Part shown: positions 33,575 through 44,575 of the stretch, piece by piece
Numbering within the stretch: position 1 is the first letter of the stretch
How the letters are laid out: each line of letters begins with the position of its first letter
Source of the DNA: Lophium mytilinum
Lineage: Eukaryota; Ascomycota; Dothideomycetes; Mytilinidiales; Mytilinidiaceae
Assembly (NCBI GenBank): GCA_010093605.1
Contig: MU004199.1
Span: 317,609 to 381,608, forward strand
Length of the DNA stretch: 64,000 bases
Reading direction: 5' to 3'
Made by a program: the position numbers and the translations under genes
The notes under the pieces: generated by a model
Told to the model about the DNA's origin: nothing
The model's input: the letters and a program-made list of their open reading frames with translations, nothing else
The model's database searches: none

Positions 33575-35854
33575 CTATCCCCTCCATCCCCCCAGCGGGT
33601 CCAACTCCCTCTGCAACAACAGGTCGTCCTCGCCTTCTCCTTGCTCCTGCAGCATAGACTGATCAATATCATTCTCAAACGTCGTATGCATCTGCCCCGG
33701 AGGCCGCCTCTGTGGCGTCCCCCAATATCCGGAGTCGTTGCCTACGAAGCTATAGGGATCAACCGCGTCGGACGCCGGCACCTCCGCCTCTGCGTCTTGA
33801 TGGCTAGGTACGGCTTGGATCCAATCCTCGCCATTGTTGCCATCAGCATGTCCAAACTCTCCTTGCGGCAGGCTCTGCAAGTACCCACCCGCCGGCACAC
33901 CCGCGTCTGCGTCTGGCTGAACGGCTCCAGCGTGGCTCCAAGCATTGCCAGTGTTGCCGCCTGCATTTCCAACCTCTCCTTGCGGCAAGTTCTGCGGATA
34001 TCCACCCGCCGGCACACCCGCCTCGGCGTCCGCCTGAATACCTCCAGCATGGCTCCAACCGTCGCCATTGTTTCCTGCCATCTGTCTCTGCGGCAGGCTT
34101 TGCGGATACCCACCCGTCGCGTTTGCGTCTGGCTGAACACCTCCAGCGTGGCTCCAACCCTCGCCATTGTTCCCTACCATCTCTCTCTGCAGCAGGCTCT
34201 GCGGATACCCATCCGCCTCTGCGCCAGGCTGCAAGTCTCCAGCATGTCCCCAACCCTCACCAATATTCCCACCCGCTCCCACACCTCTCTGCGGCAAGCC
34301 CTGCGGAAACACCCCCGCCGGCACCCCCTGCGCACCCGGCGGCATGTACACGGGAACAAACAGCGAGCACGGATTCGGCTGCGCCGCCGTGCGTGGCGTG
34401 AGCAGGTGAACAGCCGTCGGATTGACGGGCAAGAGGGGCGGGGGGCTGAGGAGGGACGGGAGACCCGGTGGAGGCGGCCTTCTCGGGGGTGACTGGAGGC
34501 TGAGGTTGTGCATGTTGGGGTAGTTGGGGTAGTTGTTGTAGGGGCTTCCCAAGGTCGAACTACCCGCCGCCATCCCACCCGGGGAGAAGCCTTGTGAGGT
34601 GTCGAAGGGGGCTTGTTGGGCGTTTACTTGGTCGTGGATGGATGGGTAGGGGGAGGGCTGGCGGGGAGGGAAGGGGGCGTCGAAGGTAGATTGTTGGGCG
34701 GCGATTTGCTGGTCGATGGATGGGTAGGGGCTGGACTGGCGGGCAGGGTTGGCAGCGAAGCGGTAGACGTCTTGGAGAGGGCTGTGGACGCCGTTTTGGG
34801 CTTGATGCGAGGGGGGTACTTGCGACGGCTCTGCAGGCCAGGCGGTGCAGGGCTGGCGTGAAGGGGGTGGTGAGAGGGTAGAGGTGGGGAGCTCGCGATG
34901 GGTTTGCGTGTAGCCGTAAGACGCGGGAGTGTTGCTCGGAGTCTCGGTGGTTGAATTAGGCACCAAGAAAGCCAGGGGATCTGGAAGTCCTTGATCTTGG
35001 GCCCCCTGGTTCATATCGTCGATGTTTGGCAGTGGCGAGTAAGAGTTGGAAGCCTGCTCGCCCTCCACGTTTGGTGATGCCGACATATGGCTCAGGTCAT
35101 CTAGCTGCTCCATGGCATCTTGCATTCCAAGGTAGCTTCTCAGGCTCTCGGAGTCAGCGTTGGAGGCGGGAGATCCCGCATAGTTAGTGAGTGCTGGAGG
35201 ATCGAAAACTGTTCGGGGCAGTTGTTGTGCTGGTCGTCTCCTCAAGTCCTGTCGCGCTCTCAAGTAAGCGTTTTGGGCGTCAGCGGTGCTCTGCCCCAGC
35301 GGGCTCAAGGCGTGCGTTGTGTGAGCGGTGCTTTGCAAGCCTGAAAGTCTGGCTTGCGAGATTCTGCGTCCCGCTCTTCTTGAATCAGATCGTTGAGACC
35401 ACGGGGCGAGTGTCCTTCCAGTCGCACGCCTAAACGCACTCCACGAACGGTCCAGCTCTTCCGGACTCATGCGCTGGATGCGTGGCGGCAGCCCTGGTGT
35501 GCTCGTTCTATCAGACAAATACTCTGGGACAAAAGGGTGCTGCATGTGATGTCCACCTCGAGCACTAGTATCATGCCTATCGGCGAGTAGGGTGGGCATC
35601 TGAATATCCCTTGCGGGATTCTCGAATGTATTTTGCTGGTGAACTACTGGCGTCGTGTAGTCAGAGTGAGGGTGATAGACGGCAGCTGGATTGGAAGGGG
35701 GGTTTGACGTTCTGTTGTCGTCGTGATTTGGGACGCGTTGTGCTGTGTTGTGCCTCCGTCTGGTACGGCGATTAGGGACAGAGTCAGAGGCTGGAGGCAT
35801 CGTGGGCGAAGCGCCCGCTCTGGTGCCCGGATGAGGGGGTGTAGGAGGTGCCAT
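33575..35854 (-). CDS. Proline/glutamine-rich disordered protein with internal repeats
   Basis: 759 aa from the ATG before MAPPTPPHPG; an upstream ATG-less extension is not used. Predicted disordered throughout, with one short ordered motif near residue 130 (RIQRMSPEELDRSWSAFRRA) reminiscent of a short helix in nuclear proteins. Two copies of SPYPSIxxQxxAQQxxFD near the middle and about five copies of a 30-37-residue unit (YPQSLPQ...GNNGxGWSHAG...QPDA) near the C-terminus. No known domain. Low-complexity composition suggests a condensate-forming or transcription-related role, as inference only. Confidence 0.7.
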   Translation of the reverse strand: MAPPTPPHPGTRAGASPTMPPASDSVPNRRTRRRHNTAQRVPNHDDNRTSNPPSNPAAVYHPHSDYTTPVVHQQNTFENPARDIQMPTLLADRHDTSARGGHHMQHPFVPEYLSDRTSTPGLPPRIQRMSPEELDRSWSAFRRATGRTLAPWSQRSDSRRAGRRISQARLSGLQSTAHTTHALSPLGQSTADAQNAYLRARQDLRRRPAQQLPRTVFDPPALTNYAGSPASNADSESLRSYLGMQDAMEQLDDLSHMSASPNVEGEQASNSYSPLPNIDDMNQGAQDQGLPDPLAFLVPNSTTETPSNTPASYGYTQTHRELPTSTLSPPPSRQPCTAWPAEPSQVPPSHQAQNGVHSPLQDVYRFAANPARQSSPYPSIDQQIAAQQSTFDAPFPPRQPSPYPSIHDQVNAQQAPFDTSQGFSPGGMAAGSSTLGSPYNNYPNYPNMHNLSLQSPPRRPPPPGLPSLLSPPPLLPVNPTAVHLLTPRTAAQPNPCSLFVPVYMPPGAQGVPAGVFPQGLPQRGVGAGGNIGEGWGHAGDLQPGAEADGYPQSLLQREMVGNNGEGWSHAGGVQPDANATGGYPQSLPQRQMAGNNGDGWSHAGGIQADAEAGVPAGGYPQNLPQGEVGNAGGNTGNAWSHAGAVQPDADAGVPAGGYLQSLPQGEFGHADGNNGEDWIQAVPSHQDAEAEVPASDAVDPYSFVGNDSGYWGTPQRRPPGQMHTTFENDIDQSMLQEQGEGEDDLLLQRELDPLGGWRG
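33765..34315. repeat. Coding minisatellite, ~100-bp unit, about five copies
   Basis: DNA behind the C-terminal protein repeats of the proline/glutamine-rich gene. Units share AGCGTGGCTCCAA and TCTGCGGCAAG- or TCTGCAGCAGG-like blocks, with lengths in multiples of three. Confidence 0.75.
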
Positions 35855-36640
35855 GGTTTTATACACTCTGAACGTGACGTCCTTGCCGGTATCAAGAGAC
35901 GGTGGACCTGACCGTGAAGGGCGAGCTAGGAGCAACGCTTGTATGGTGGAACAACAGATCGAGTGGCCGGTGAGCGGCAGTAAGGTAAATTAAGACAAGA
36001 AGTGGGGCGTAAAACTGTCGAATCGATGATGGTGAAGAAGCTAGCTATTCCCCGGAAGGAGGAATGATATACAGGAAGCAGCTGAGTAGGCAATAGCCAG
36101 GAAGGGGCCAACATCGGTCGAATCCTGAACGCCCCAATCGGCAGGAGTGAAGAGTAGGCCTCAAATGCTGGTGGGAGGAGTCTTACGAACGAGAGATCAA
36201 AGTGGACACTGTACCGGGACTGAATATCTAGGTGTCTCAGCAGCACCGTCGCCCATCCGACTTGCTCTCCCTGGCTCTTTTTCGTCTTCGGTCTCCGCTG
36301 ACGGCCATCCACAGCGGTCTGCACAAGCCAACTGCGTTCACGATACCCTCGTTCAATGCAGCCCTCTAACGCAGTCCGGGATTGGCGTTTGGCTACGCCT
36401 TTGTGATAGAGCGAGCAAGTCGCCGGCTCCACTGTATCACCTCTTCGAAGAGGTCCTAGAGCCCCGCCGTTACCCCTCGTGTGACCCTCTTCTACGTAGC
36501 TGCGCCGGCGTGCTGACGCACTCATGCTCGCAATGTGGTAGCGGCCCCTGACTTCGCCGAACGGGCCATCGCCTCGCCTTACAGCCTTTCTGGCGTAGGC
36601 TCGCTATAGGGACAAGCACATCCGCCCGGGCTGCTCGAAG
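35855..36640. other. Intergenic, upstream of the repeat-protein gene
   Basis: Probably the promoter and leader of the minus-strand gene. The 199-aa minus frame here (35926-36525) has no protein-like character and is not called. Confidence 0.4.
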
Positions 36641-36649
36641 CTTAATGTA

Positions 36650-37920
36650 ACCTCGTGTGATCACAGCTCGTGTATTTGATTTGGGGCTTGCGTAATCTCT
36701 CTATTTGTAGCCCTTCAGACCGATTTTGTCCACGACTGTGTTCTGGCCTGGCAATAGGGATCGGATTCGTGTAATTCTTTCCCTTTTGAGAGCTCGTCTG
36801 AGAGTGGCTGCTGCCTTTGTGACGTCTCCCAGAGAATTGTGTCCTGGGTACAGGTGATGGTATCGTCGAAGATGTGCCACCAAGTCGTCGCAATTCATTT
36901 TCGACGGGGCGCGAGACCAATGGTTGAAGAGCTGTCTGGGACTTGCAAGCTCGTCCGGGATGCCTAGATCTCGGTGGGCGCAGGTACTTCCAGTCTGACA
37001 ACCAGGTGAGTGATGGTCTTGCGCGCAAGTCTGAGATGCCTAGACCTCGGTGGAAGCGGGGATCTCTAATCTGAGAAGCAGGCAAGTGATGATTTTGCAG
37101 GGTGCGGCGATGTAGCAGGTCGTGGGTTTGGCAAATTGTTGAGTGAGGGGCACTGAGGTGGACAAGACGGCGGTCTCGTGCACCCCAGGAGATGGGTCTG
37201 GCGTCCGAACGATGTATTTAAAGTGGTGTTTCGCGTCGACTTTATTCAAAGCGGAAACTTGGCGGGGCGAAATTGTTGTGCCGAAGTTGAGTTCCGTGGT
37301 TGAGTTAACAGGAGACCCAGATGGTGGAGTGTACCGAGGCGCAGTGCGGGTTTGTTTCATTGCTCTTTCAACCATTCGTGCAGTTTCTTAAGATGTGGAT
37401 GCAGCTCCCAACACCGCGCGGCATCATGCCAGGTCATTTGTTCGCAGTGGGTGCACCAGACTTCTGGCTCTATAAGCTCGCGCTTTCGCTTCTTATTCTG
37501 CGCACGCTCTGCTCTGAAGCCGATCGTCTCTATGTTGGTGGCTCATCTGTTTTCGATAGTCAGTTCCCAGTCTTCCCCCGCTTTCACGGCATCCCTCCAC
37601 GAGACTGCTTCTCTCTTAACGACGTCATTGGCATCCTGTTCTGGTAACAGAGAGTACCGAAGTGAAAAGTTGTTTGAAACCCGAGGTAGTTCGGTATTGT
37701 TCGTAGTCCCCTGGTGAAGTGTACTACTAGCCACAGCTCGGATACAAGAGCTTGTTCGCCTAGGCTGTTGAGGTTGAGGTAGACTTGGTGTAGTTTTCCA
37801 GAGTATTCGCTGACATTTTTGCAGTCAGCGACGGAGAGAGTGTCGAGCTTGTTGGCTTGGTCGATGAAAACGACATTGCGGCTTTGAGGGAGACGATCGC
37901 GGATTGGAGGAGGCATTTAG
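36650..37920 (-). mobile_element. Decayed Ty1/Copia-type LTR retrotransposon fragment (gag part)
   Basis: Minus-strand translations resemble Copia gag (UBN2-like): NVVFIDQANKLDTLSVADCK with YSGKLHQVYLNLNSL and LVVHFTRGL in the upstream part, and a knuckle-like HHLYPGHNSLGDVTKAAATL further on. Only the gag section is recognisable; pol and terminal repeats were not found. It is broken in several places and looks old. It contains a 76-bp tandem duplication (units starting near 36959 and 37035). Confidence 0.55.
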
Positions 37921-38329
37921 ACGGGACTGTTGTAATATCCCTTCCAATCCTGGGTTGCGTCTAACGATTGTCGAGCCATTCGGGGTTTATCGCTTAGCTT
38001 GTCGAATCACCCCGACAGAAGGAAAATCAAAGGGCGGTGGACGGGACTTTAGAGGGAATAGCCTAACACTGAACTATAGATGTGTCAGGTACTATTCTTC
38101 TAGAACGTATTTACAGTACAGAGCTGCCCCTGAAAGATCGAGAAAAAAGCAAGGAAATATCGACAGGGCGAAAGCGGATAAGCTTCTTATACGTACAGTT
38201 TAGAGCAGGGGGCTAGGCTGACGCGCTAGGCAGGAAATAAGTGGCACACTACAGCAGTTCAACATTGCATGAGGTGGCCTAAAGAGCTATCAGGCTTGCC
38301 AAAGCAGGCATTTCAGAAATGGAAATAAC

Positions 38330-38600
38330 ATATTAGCGGACTTTAAGCGGTGCTAAATAAGCGTATATAATATATAAATAGAATAGTGTATATATATATA
38401 TATACCTTATAGATTTATATACTACTACTCCTTATTTTCCCTTAATTACTACGCTGTCTTTTAGATGCGCTTGTTTACTACTACTTAAGTTGCCCCAACG
38501 AGTTTTTATAGATCCTAGAAGGAAGACCTTCTACCTTATATAAATTTCCAAAAATGTATTAAAGTACTCCAAGGCGGTGGCATACACACCCATGTAGAAT
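38330..38600. repeat. AT-rich island with TA microsatellite
   Basis: Markedly AT-rich against a GC-balanced background, with TATATATATATATA at ~38390-38404. Such islands in ascomycetes often mark repeat DNA mutated by RIP; no element is identifiable. Confidence 0.55.
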
Positions 38601-38614
38601 AGAATGCCACCTTT

Positions 38615-39400
38615 TCATGCCCCGAGTGGCTGGGGAGCTAGCGGATCTAGAAGGCTGGGGTTATATTGAGGCTGGAATGACAACATTGGGACTAGAAATA
38701 AAAAGTACCAAAAATAACAAGAGACCTTTCCGACCGGATGGTAGGTCGTAATTCTGGAGCTGTGCGTTAAATTCTTGTTGATGTTGCTCTCAGTAGATCG
38801 ATTGGCGTAGATGAGCGACAAAGGACCTCGAAGGATTAGTGCTGCAAGTGTGGCGTGCGCTCTTTAATGACATCCTCCCAAGACTCGGCCTTCCCATTGA
38901 GTTGGATGAATCACGGTGGTCTCGGAAAAGAATGTAATACAAAGGCATGGTGACGGAATTTACCGTGATCCTATCAATGCCTGCACCGTGCGGAGTGCCG
39001 CCATGGTTCCAGCAATCGAGAACGCGGGATTCGGGCTTCTCAGGAATCTTCGTCCCGATGCGAATCATAAGAAGCTCAAGAAAGGACTCATAACCTATCT
39101 TTACGATGGTTGTGTGGGCAGTTTGGTGGACGGGAGTTTCACCAGGCGCGGGAGGCGCTGGGGGTGGGGGACGCCGAATCGATACACAGCCACACGTAGC
39201 AGCCACGCGCCACAATCCGGCATTTCGTTCTCCTCCACAAGACGCAATTGGACCAGGCCCGGCAGTGTTCCAACGGCGGGGAAGAGTCTGGACTTGATAC
39301 TTGGCCAATGCATAAGTTCTTGAGCATAGTCGATGCTGTGTCAGATGCCAGCGGTTGCATGCCCACCGCTCTTCAGCGACGAAAAGGGGGAACATGCCCC
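38615..39400 (-). pseudogene. Unresolved coding-like stretch
   Basis: Minus-strand frames give SRLFPAVGTLPGLVQLRLVE (leucine-rich-repeat-like, other frame than the 201-aa frame at 38790-39395) and SFLELLMIRIGTKIPEKPES. A relic of an F-box/LRR or HET-like gene is possible; I cannot build a model. 39400-40207 shows only a pyrimidine-rich promoter for the next gene. Confidence 0.2.
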
Positions 39401-40207
39401 TGGAGATAGAAAATGGTTGCCGTAGGTGATGAGAATGAACAACTATATATCCGAATTGAGACTCTTGGATGACAATATGAAGCTTTCTGATGTCACTGAC
39501 GGCAGTGTTTGGTGTTATGACCTTGATTCAGGAGAGATGCGGAGAAAGCTAATGCGGCCAAGATAATGCCAAGAGAGACATCCAGAATCAAGACACCGAC
39601 AAGACAGCCGATCGAAGCGTCAATTCACCAAGCAACCCAAGCAATCCCAGCTTCTCGACAGAAAAAGCTCCATTTGAAAACATCATCAGGGTGATTCTGG
39701 GATGGACGGTAAGCAAGGGGCTAGTCTCCGACATCTCACGATGCCACGACTCCACCACCCTGACCCCCTCGCTTCACCCTCAACTCTCGATCTGCGCTGA
39801 TCTGTGGCTGCAGTCGCGGCTCGGCACGCTTGGCGCATGGCACCCGTGTCAGCGTTTGGACCACTCCCTGCGTCGCGACCGAAATCATGTTTCTGCTGGC
39901 GGAGAGGCCCCCGTTTGTTGCTTTCGCTGGCAGCTGGCATCCTTACGCCGTCCCTTCCATTCATTCTCCGACACCTCAACAACCTCGTTTCCTGCATACC
40001 TAGCCCTCACTCACCGTCCTGTAGCCGCTGCTGCTCGCCTCCTCCCTGCATATTCCTGGGAGCAGTGCGTTGGAGCGAGCTGAAACACCTCACGACTCTT
40101 TTGGCGCCCGACATTCATGCCCTGACCTCCACGACATACCCAGCTCCTCTCGACTCACATATCCTACAAACCCATCCTAAACAGCATCCCTCGCACACCT
40201 GAGCACC

Positions 40208-41811
40208 ATGGCCCGCGGCTCCCGACAGTTCGTGGGCGAAGAACCCAAGAGCGAAGCATCCGCCGTCCCTCCGCACTCCTCCTCCGGCGACGCTCCTCGC
40301 AACCGATTTCTCCCGCGGTTCAATCACAACGGCCATGAAGTCACAAAGGGCATAGAGCCTGAGGGCGAAAGTGGCAGGAAGGGAGTACACCCCATCAAGT
40401 TCCTGCGTATCTGCTTCAGGAGTACCAGCCGGCTCTCCAAATCTGTGAACGTCCTGTGGCCGGTCGTCCCTGCTGCAATTGCAGTCGTATGTCCACAATC
40501 CATGATTTCCTAGACACGGCGGATATTAACGGGAAATTGTAGCATTTCGCGCGCCCCGACTGGCATCTCGCCATCTTCGTCCTCAACTATATCGCCATGG
40601 TTCCCGCCGCCAACTTGATCGGCTTCGCTGGCCAGGAGCTTGCGCGCAAGGTCCCCAAGGTTTTCGGCGTTATCATGGAAACTACCCTTGGATCTATCGT
40701 TGAAATCGTGCTCTTCATGGTTTTGATCAAGAAAGGAGACGGCAACGTCCCCGTCATCAAAGCTGCCATACTGGGTTCCATTCTTGCCAATCTTCTCCTT
40801 TGTCTAGGCACCTGCTTCATCGCTGGAGGCCTGCACCACGACGAACAGTCATTTCATGAAGTAGTCAGCGAGGTTGGAAGTGGGTTGATGCTGGTAGCTG
40901 GAAGTAAGTCCATATCCCTAAGACACCTGAACCTCGAAACAGGAACCGTCATATTGACTTCTTATAGTGGGTCTTGTCGCCCCTGCCGTGTTCTCAAAAG
41001 CCGTCACCAGCAGCGAACTCAACCAATCCGGGTTACTGACAGCCTTCGACGCCCAAACGCTCAAAATCAGCCGCGCCACCGCTGTCATTCTCCTCTTCTC
41101 ATACATGGTCTTCATCTTCTTCCAGACCAAGACCCACGACGGCCTTTACGGCGAAGTTCTCGAAGCCGACGAGGCAAAAGACCGAGATCGTCAACACGAT
41201 CTCGCCAAGGACAAGCTCACATTCACCGAATGCGTCGTCGCACTGCTCATCGCCATCGCCTGTGTCTCTCTCATCGCGATCTTCCTCGTTGAGCAGATCG
41301 AGTTCCTTGTCAAAGAACGAGGTGTAAGCGACGCCTTCGTCGGTCTCATCCTCCTTCCCCTAGTTGAGAAAGCTGCAGGTCCGCAACCCCCACCCGTCTA
41401 AATAACCCACGTCTCTATCCGTATACACTAACATAGAGCACAGAGCATCTCACAGCCGTCGATGAAGCCTTCGATAATCAGATGAACTTCGCCCTTGCGC
41501 ACGTCCTCGGCGCCTCTGTACAGACCGCTCTCTTCAATACGCCCCTCGTCATCATCGTCGGCTGGGGTCTCGGCGTCCACATGGATCTGAACTTTGAGAT
41601 CTTCGACGCCGTGATGCTCATTCTCGCCATTCTCGTCGTTGGAAGCTTCCTAAGGGATGGCAAGAGCAACTATCTCGAAGGCGTGCTGTGCGTGCTGGTG
41701 TACATGATCATCGCGATTTGCGCGTTCTATTACCCGAATCCGGCTGAAGTACAGGGCAGCGAAGAGACGCCGGAAGAGCATGCTGTGAAGATGCTGATGA
41801 GGATGCGCTAA
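40208..41811 (+). CDS. CAX-family Ca2+ (cation)/H+ exchanger, divergent
   Basis: Exons 40208-40486, 40543-40903, 40968-41378, 41444-41811; introns 56, 64 and 65 bp (the third begins GTCCGC, an uncommon donor). 472 aa with about 11 membrane helices and a ~90-residue cytosolic N-terminus. Two internal alpha repeats: LGSIVEIVLFMVLIKKGDGN followed by AAILGSILANLLLCLG, and LLPLVEKAAEHLTAVDEA followed by ALAHVLGASVQTALFNTP. Known members (yeast Vcx1) load Ca2+ into the vacuole using the proton gradient. The usual GNxxE motifs are GSIVE and EKAAE here; both glutamates are kept. This points to a non-classical subfamily, possibly with other ion preference. Confidence 0.88.
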
Positions 41812-42279
41812 GGGTGGATAATGGTGGGGCATAGGTGGATTGGAAGCGAGTAAAAGGCCAAGTCTAGCCATCTCTAGTCACGGTCATGGATCTGATTTCG
41901 GCTTTGCGAGTTGCATCTGGTCATAGCGGGGAGTTTTGCATCGGCTCAAATTGGCTTCTAGGGTTTAGCGTTGCGAGTATACGGGCTGTCTCTAATAGCT
42001 TTTCGAGAATTACAACCTTAATCATCCACTGTCTTTCAACTTGGACACTATTCACTTCAAAAACCACAAGCCGAACTCGGCATGTTCCCGGACCAATGAA
42101 TTTCATCTAAGATCAATCACGTGCCCAGCGGCTAAACAAATTCCCGCCCCGAAAGACCCGTGCGCCCACCTCGCTTAGCATTTCGTAAATCTTAAACTCT
42201 GCCGCTTCAGAATCGCCAACCTCACCCATTCCACCCCACGCCCAACTCACCCCGACAATCCCTCTCCAATACCGCCATC
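41812..42279. other. Intergenic, RPS17 promoter side
   Basis: No gene. Pyrimidine-rich leader directly before the S17 start, typical of ribosomal protein genes. Confidence 0.5.
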
Positions 42280-42904
42280 ATGGGTCGCGTCCGCACGAAG
42301 ACGGTCAAGAAGTCCGCTAAGGTCATCATCGAGCGCTACTACCCCAAGCTGTCCCAGGACTTCGAGGTCAACAAGCGCATCTGCGATGAGATCGCCATCA
42401 TTGCGTCGAAGAGGCTAAGGAACAAGATTGCTGGATACACTACGCAGTAAGTTTTAGAATGGAGTGAACTCGGCTCCGATCTAGGGAAGGCGTGCGGCGG
42501 CTTCGCAGGATTGGAGACGAGGAGAGTGAAAGAACGGTCGCTAACGCTCGGGTCTAGTCTCATGCGCCGTATTCAACGTGGTCCTGTCCGTGGTATCTCC
42601 TTCAAGCTGCAGGAAGAGGAGCGTGAGCGCAAGGATCAGTACGTGCCTGAGGTGTCGGCGCTCGATATTGGTGCGATGGAGGCGGGTGCGCTAGATATCG
42701 ATCAGGAGACGAAGGATCTGTTGAAGAGCTTGGGCGTGAGTACCACCGTTCCCCAAATTGGAGGGCATATTCGCCGGACTATGCTAATTTCTGGTTTTCA
42801 CACAGTTCGACTCCATCAACGTCAACGTCGTCCCAGTCGCCCAGCAGCAGGTTGCTGAGCGTGGTGGCCCGCGCCGCTTCAACGACCGGAGGCCTGGCCA
42901 GTAG
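42280..42904 (+). CDS. RPS17: 40S ribosomal protein eS17
   Basis: Exons 42280-42446, 42558-42735, 42806-42904; introns 111 bp (GTAAGT...GCTAACG...TAG) and 70 bp (GTGAGT...CAG). 147 aa, nearly colinear with fungal S17: [68 protein letters not shown]. Structural protein of the small subunit head/beak. The intron after codon 55 and the one before the C-terminal tail match the pattern in other Pezizomycotina. Highest-confidence gene in the window. Confidence 0.97.
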
Positions 42905-44463
42905 AGTGCGTGCGCTCTCTTCACTACGACAACCCATCAATCGACTCGAACAGATGGCCCTCGATGAGTGAAACGATGCAGATTGGGCTCTGGGGATGGA
43001 CCGGAGTACGGATGAAGCTGTGGCGGATGCCCGGCCGATAGGAAAATACAAGGTTCTACTTTCCCCCACTAGGTGTCGCTGAGTCTGATTCGTCGGATGA
43101 TGCTTGATTGCCAATTCCCCCCAGTGTCGCTGAGTCTGAGGACGAGGCTTGATGCCAAGAGCCCGCTGCCCGATGTACTTGTGATGGTGAAGGTATGTGC
43201 TAACCTGGGAATGATGCTGTTTGTTCGATGTCAGCTTCGACATCCTAAATATGACGGCTGTAGTTGTATGATTTTGAGAAAGCTGACTGTGACATGGGAT
43301 ATATCGCAAGCATAGAAGGTAAGTCGTTGCATAGTGATTATCGCTTCCTGTTCATCATTCATGATATCTAATTCAAATCTTATCATTTTGGATTGTCCTC
43401 TCTATGCTTCGAGCTTGTCATGTGACATGCCGTGGTTAATATCTATGCTTGCCGTCCCGACCAAGGCTTGTTGATTGCATTATCAAAGTCCTATTCCCAA
43501 GCTTGACGGCCTGGGTCGACTTTTCTTACCGCCGTTCGGAAAGTCTCGGTCAAAGAGACGTGCCCAAAGTAAGTCGTTAATACTACTACACTACCATCAG
43601 TCCTTTTTGCAATCCCTTGCGCCTGACCTTGAGGGTTAAGTAGGGACGTACGATTTATTCACCGCTGGTCAGATCCCATATCTGTTTGGATACGCGGACT
43701 CATCAGCATCCGCGAGCCGAATCAAAGTCTTTTGATAGTGGCTTGATATACTTTGGTGGCTGACTTGAGAAGTCTTGTCGTTTTCCGGACCCTTTGAAAC
43801 GGCGCGGTCTGTACCGTCTTCTTTCTAAAGACGGCCCGGCAGCCACACGTACCGATGATGGCTGGCATTTGATCTATTTCACGAATTGCCCATATAAGGC
43901 GTCTCGCCTCCACTCATTCGGAGACGACTACCTCAAGATCGCCACGCAGCGCGGGGTTTCGAAGGGGATGGCGTGCATCAAAGCAGCTCAAGATCCTCCT
44001 TCAAACCTCATCAATCAATTTCTAGTGAGGTGGATTAGCACACTCACATGAAGGAACACACGGCACCTTCAGCAAGCCACCAAATGGCGGGGATGCCCCG
44101 CCATCCCGCATTCTGTACGCGAGCGCCGCGGTATCAGCGCACGACTCATCGTGGGAAACCGTTTTCCGACTCCACACCAATGGACCCCGGACTTCTCTCC
44201 ACACCAACCCCAAAAACCAGAGGATCGTCAACTTACTCCACAGTTTGAGATCTTGGCGAAGCTTCACCTGAGCACCGGACTCGTACGAATTGCCAACTTT
44301 CGCGAGATTCACGGAGGTTTGCCGAGCATCCCCATGCATTTGTGGGGCTTACCCGCTGTGCCACAACTTAGGACCCCAGATCATGGATCCGTTTATCAGA
44401 GGATGGGAATCCGAGCGCTCCGTGCTTGCAAATCCTGGGGAGCGTGCCATTGCGTGGGGAGTG
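42905..44463. other. Intergenic region
   Basis: No gene supported. A 16-bp block GTGTCGCTGAGTCTGA occurs twice 53 bp apart at ~43073 and ~43126 in the S17 3' flank. Several medium frames (43722-44520) overlap in different frames without protein-like character. Confidence 0.4.
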
Positions 44464-44470
44464 CATATAA
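44464..44470 (+). promoter_or_regulatory. TATA-like box of the TRI12-like transporter gene
   Basis: CATATAA about 106 bp before the ATG at 44576. Confidence 0.4.
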
Positions 44471-44575
44471 GGGCCTGCCGATCCCTTGAAATATTTCCCG
44501 AGGTCTTCACGTTTGACTAACATTTGAATCTTTTCGCTTTTTCTTTGCGCGTTTTCATCACCAGGGAAGCCTATT

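Noticed and set aside
33461-34492. 343-aa plus-strand frame
   Set aside because: Antisense shadow of the coding minisatellite of the minus-strand repeat protein.
35926-36525. 199-aa minus-strand frame
   Set aside because: Composition is not protein-like; lies in the leader/promoter of the repeat-protein gene.
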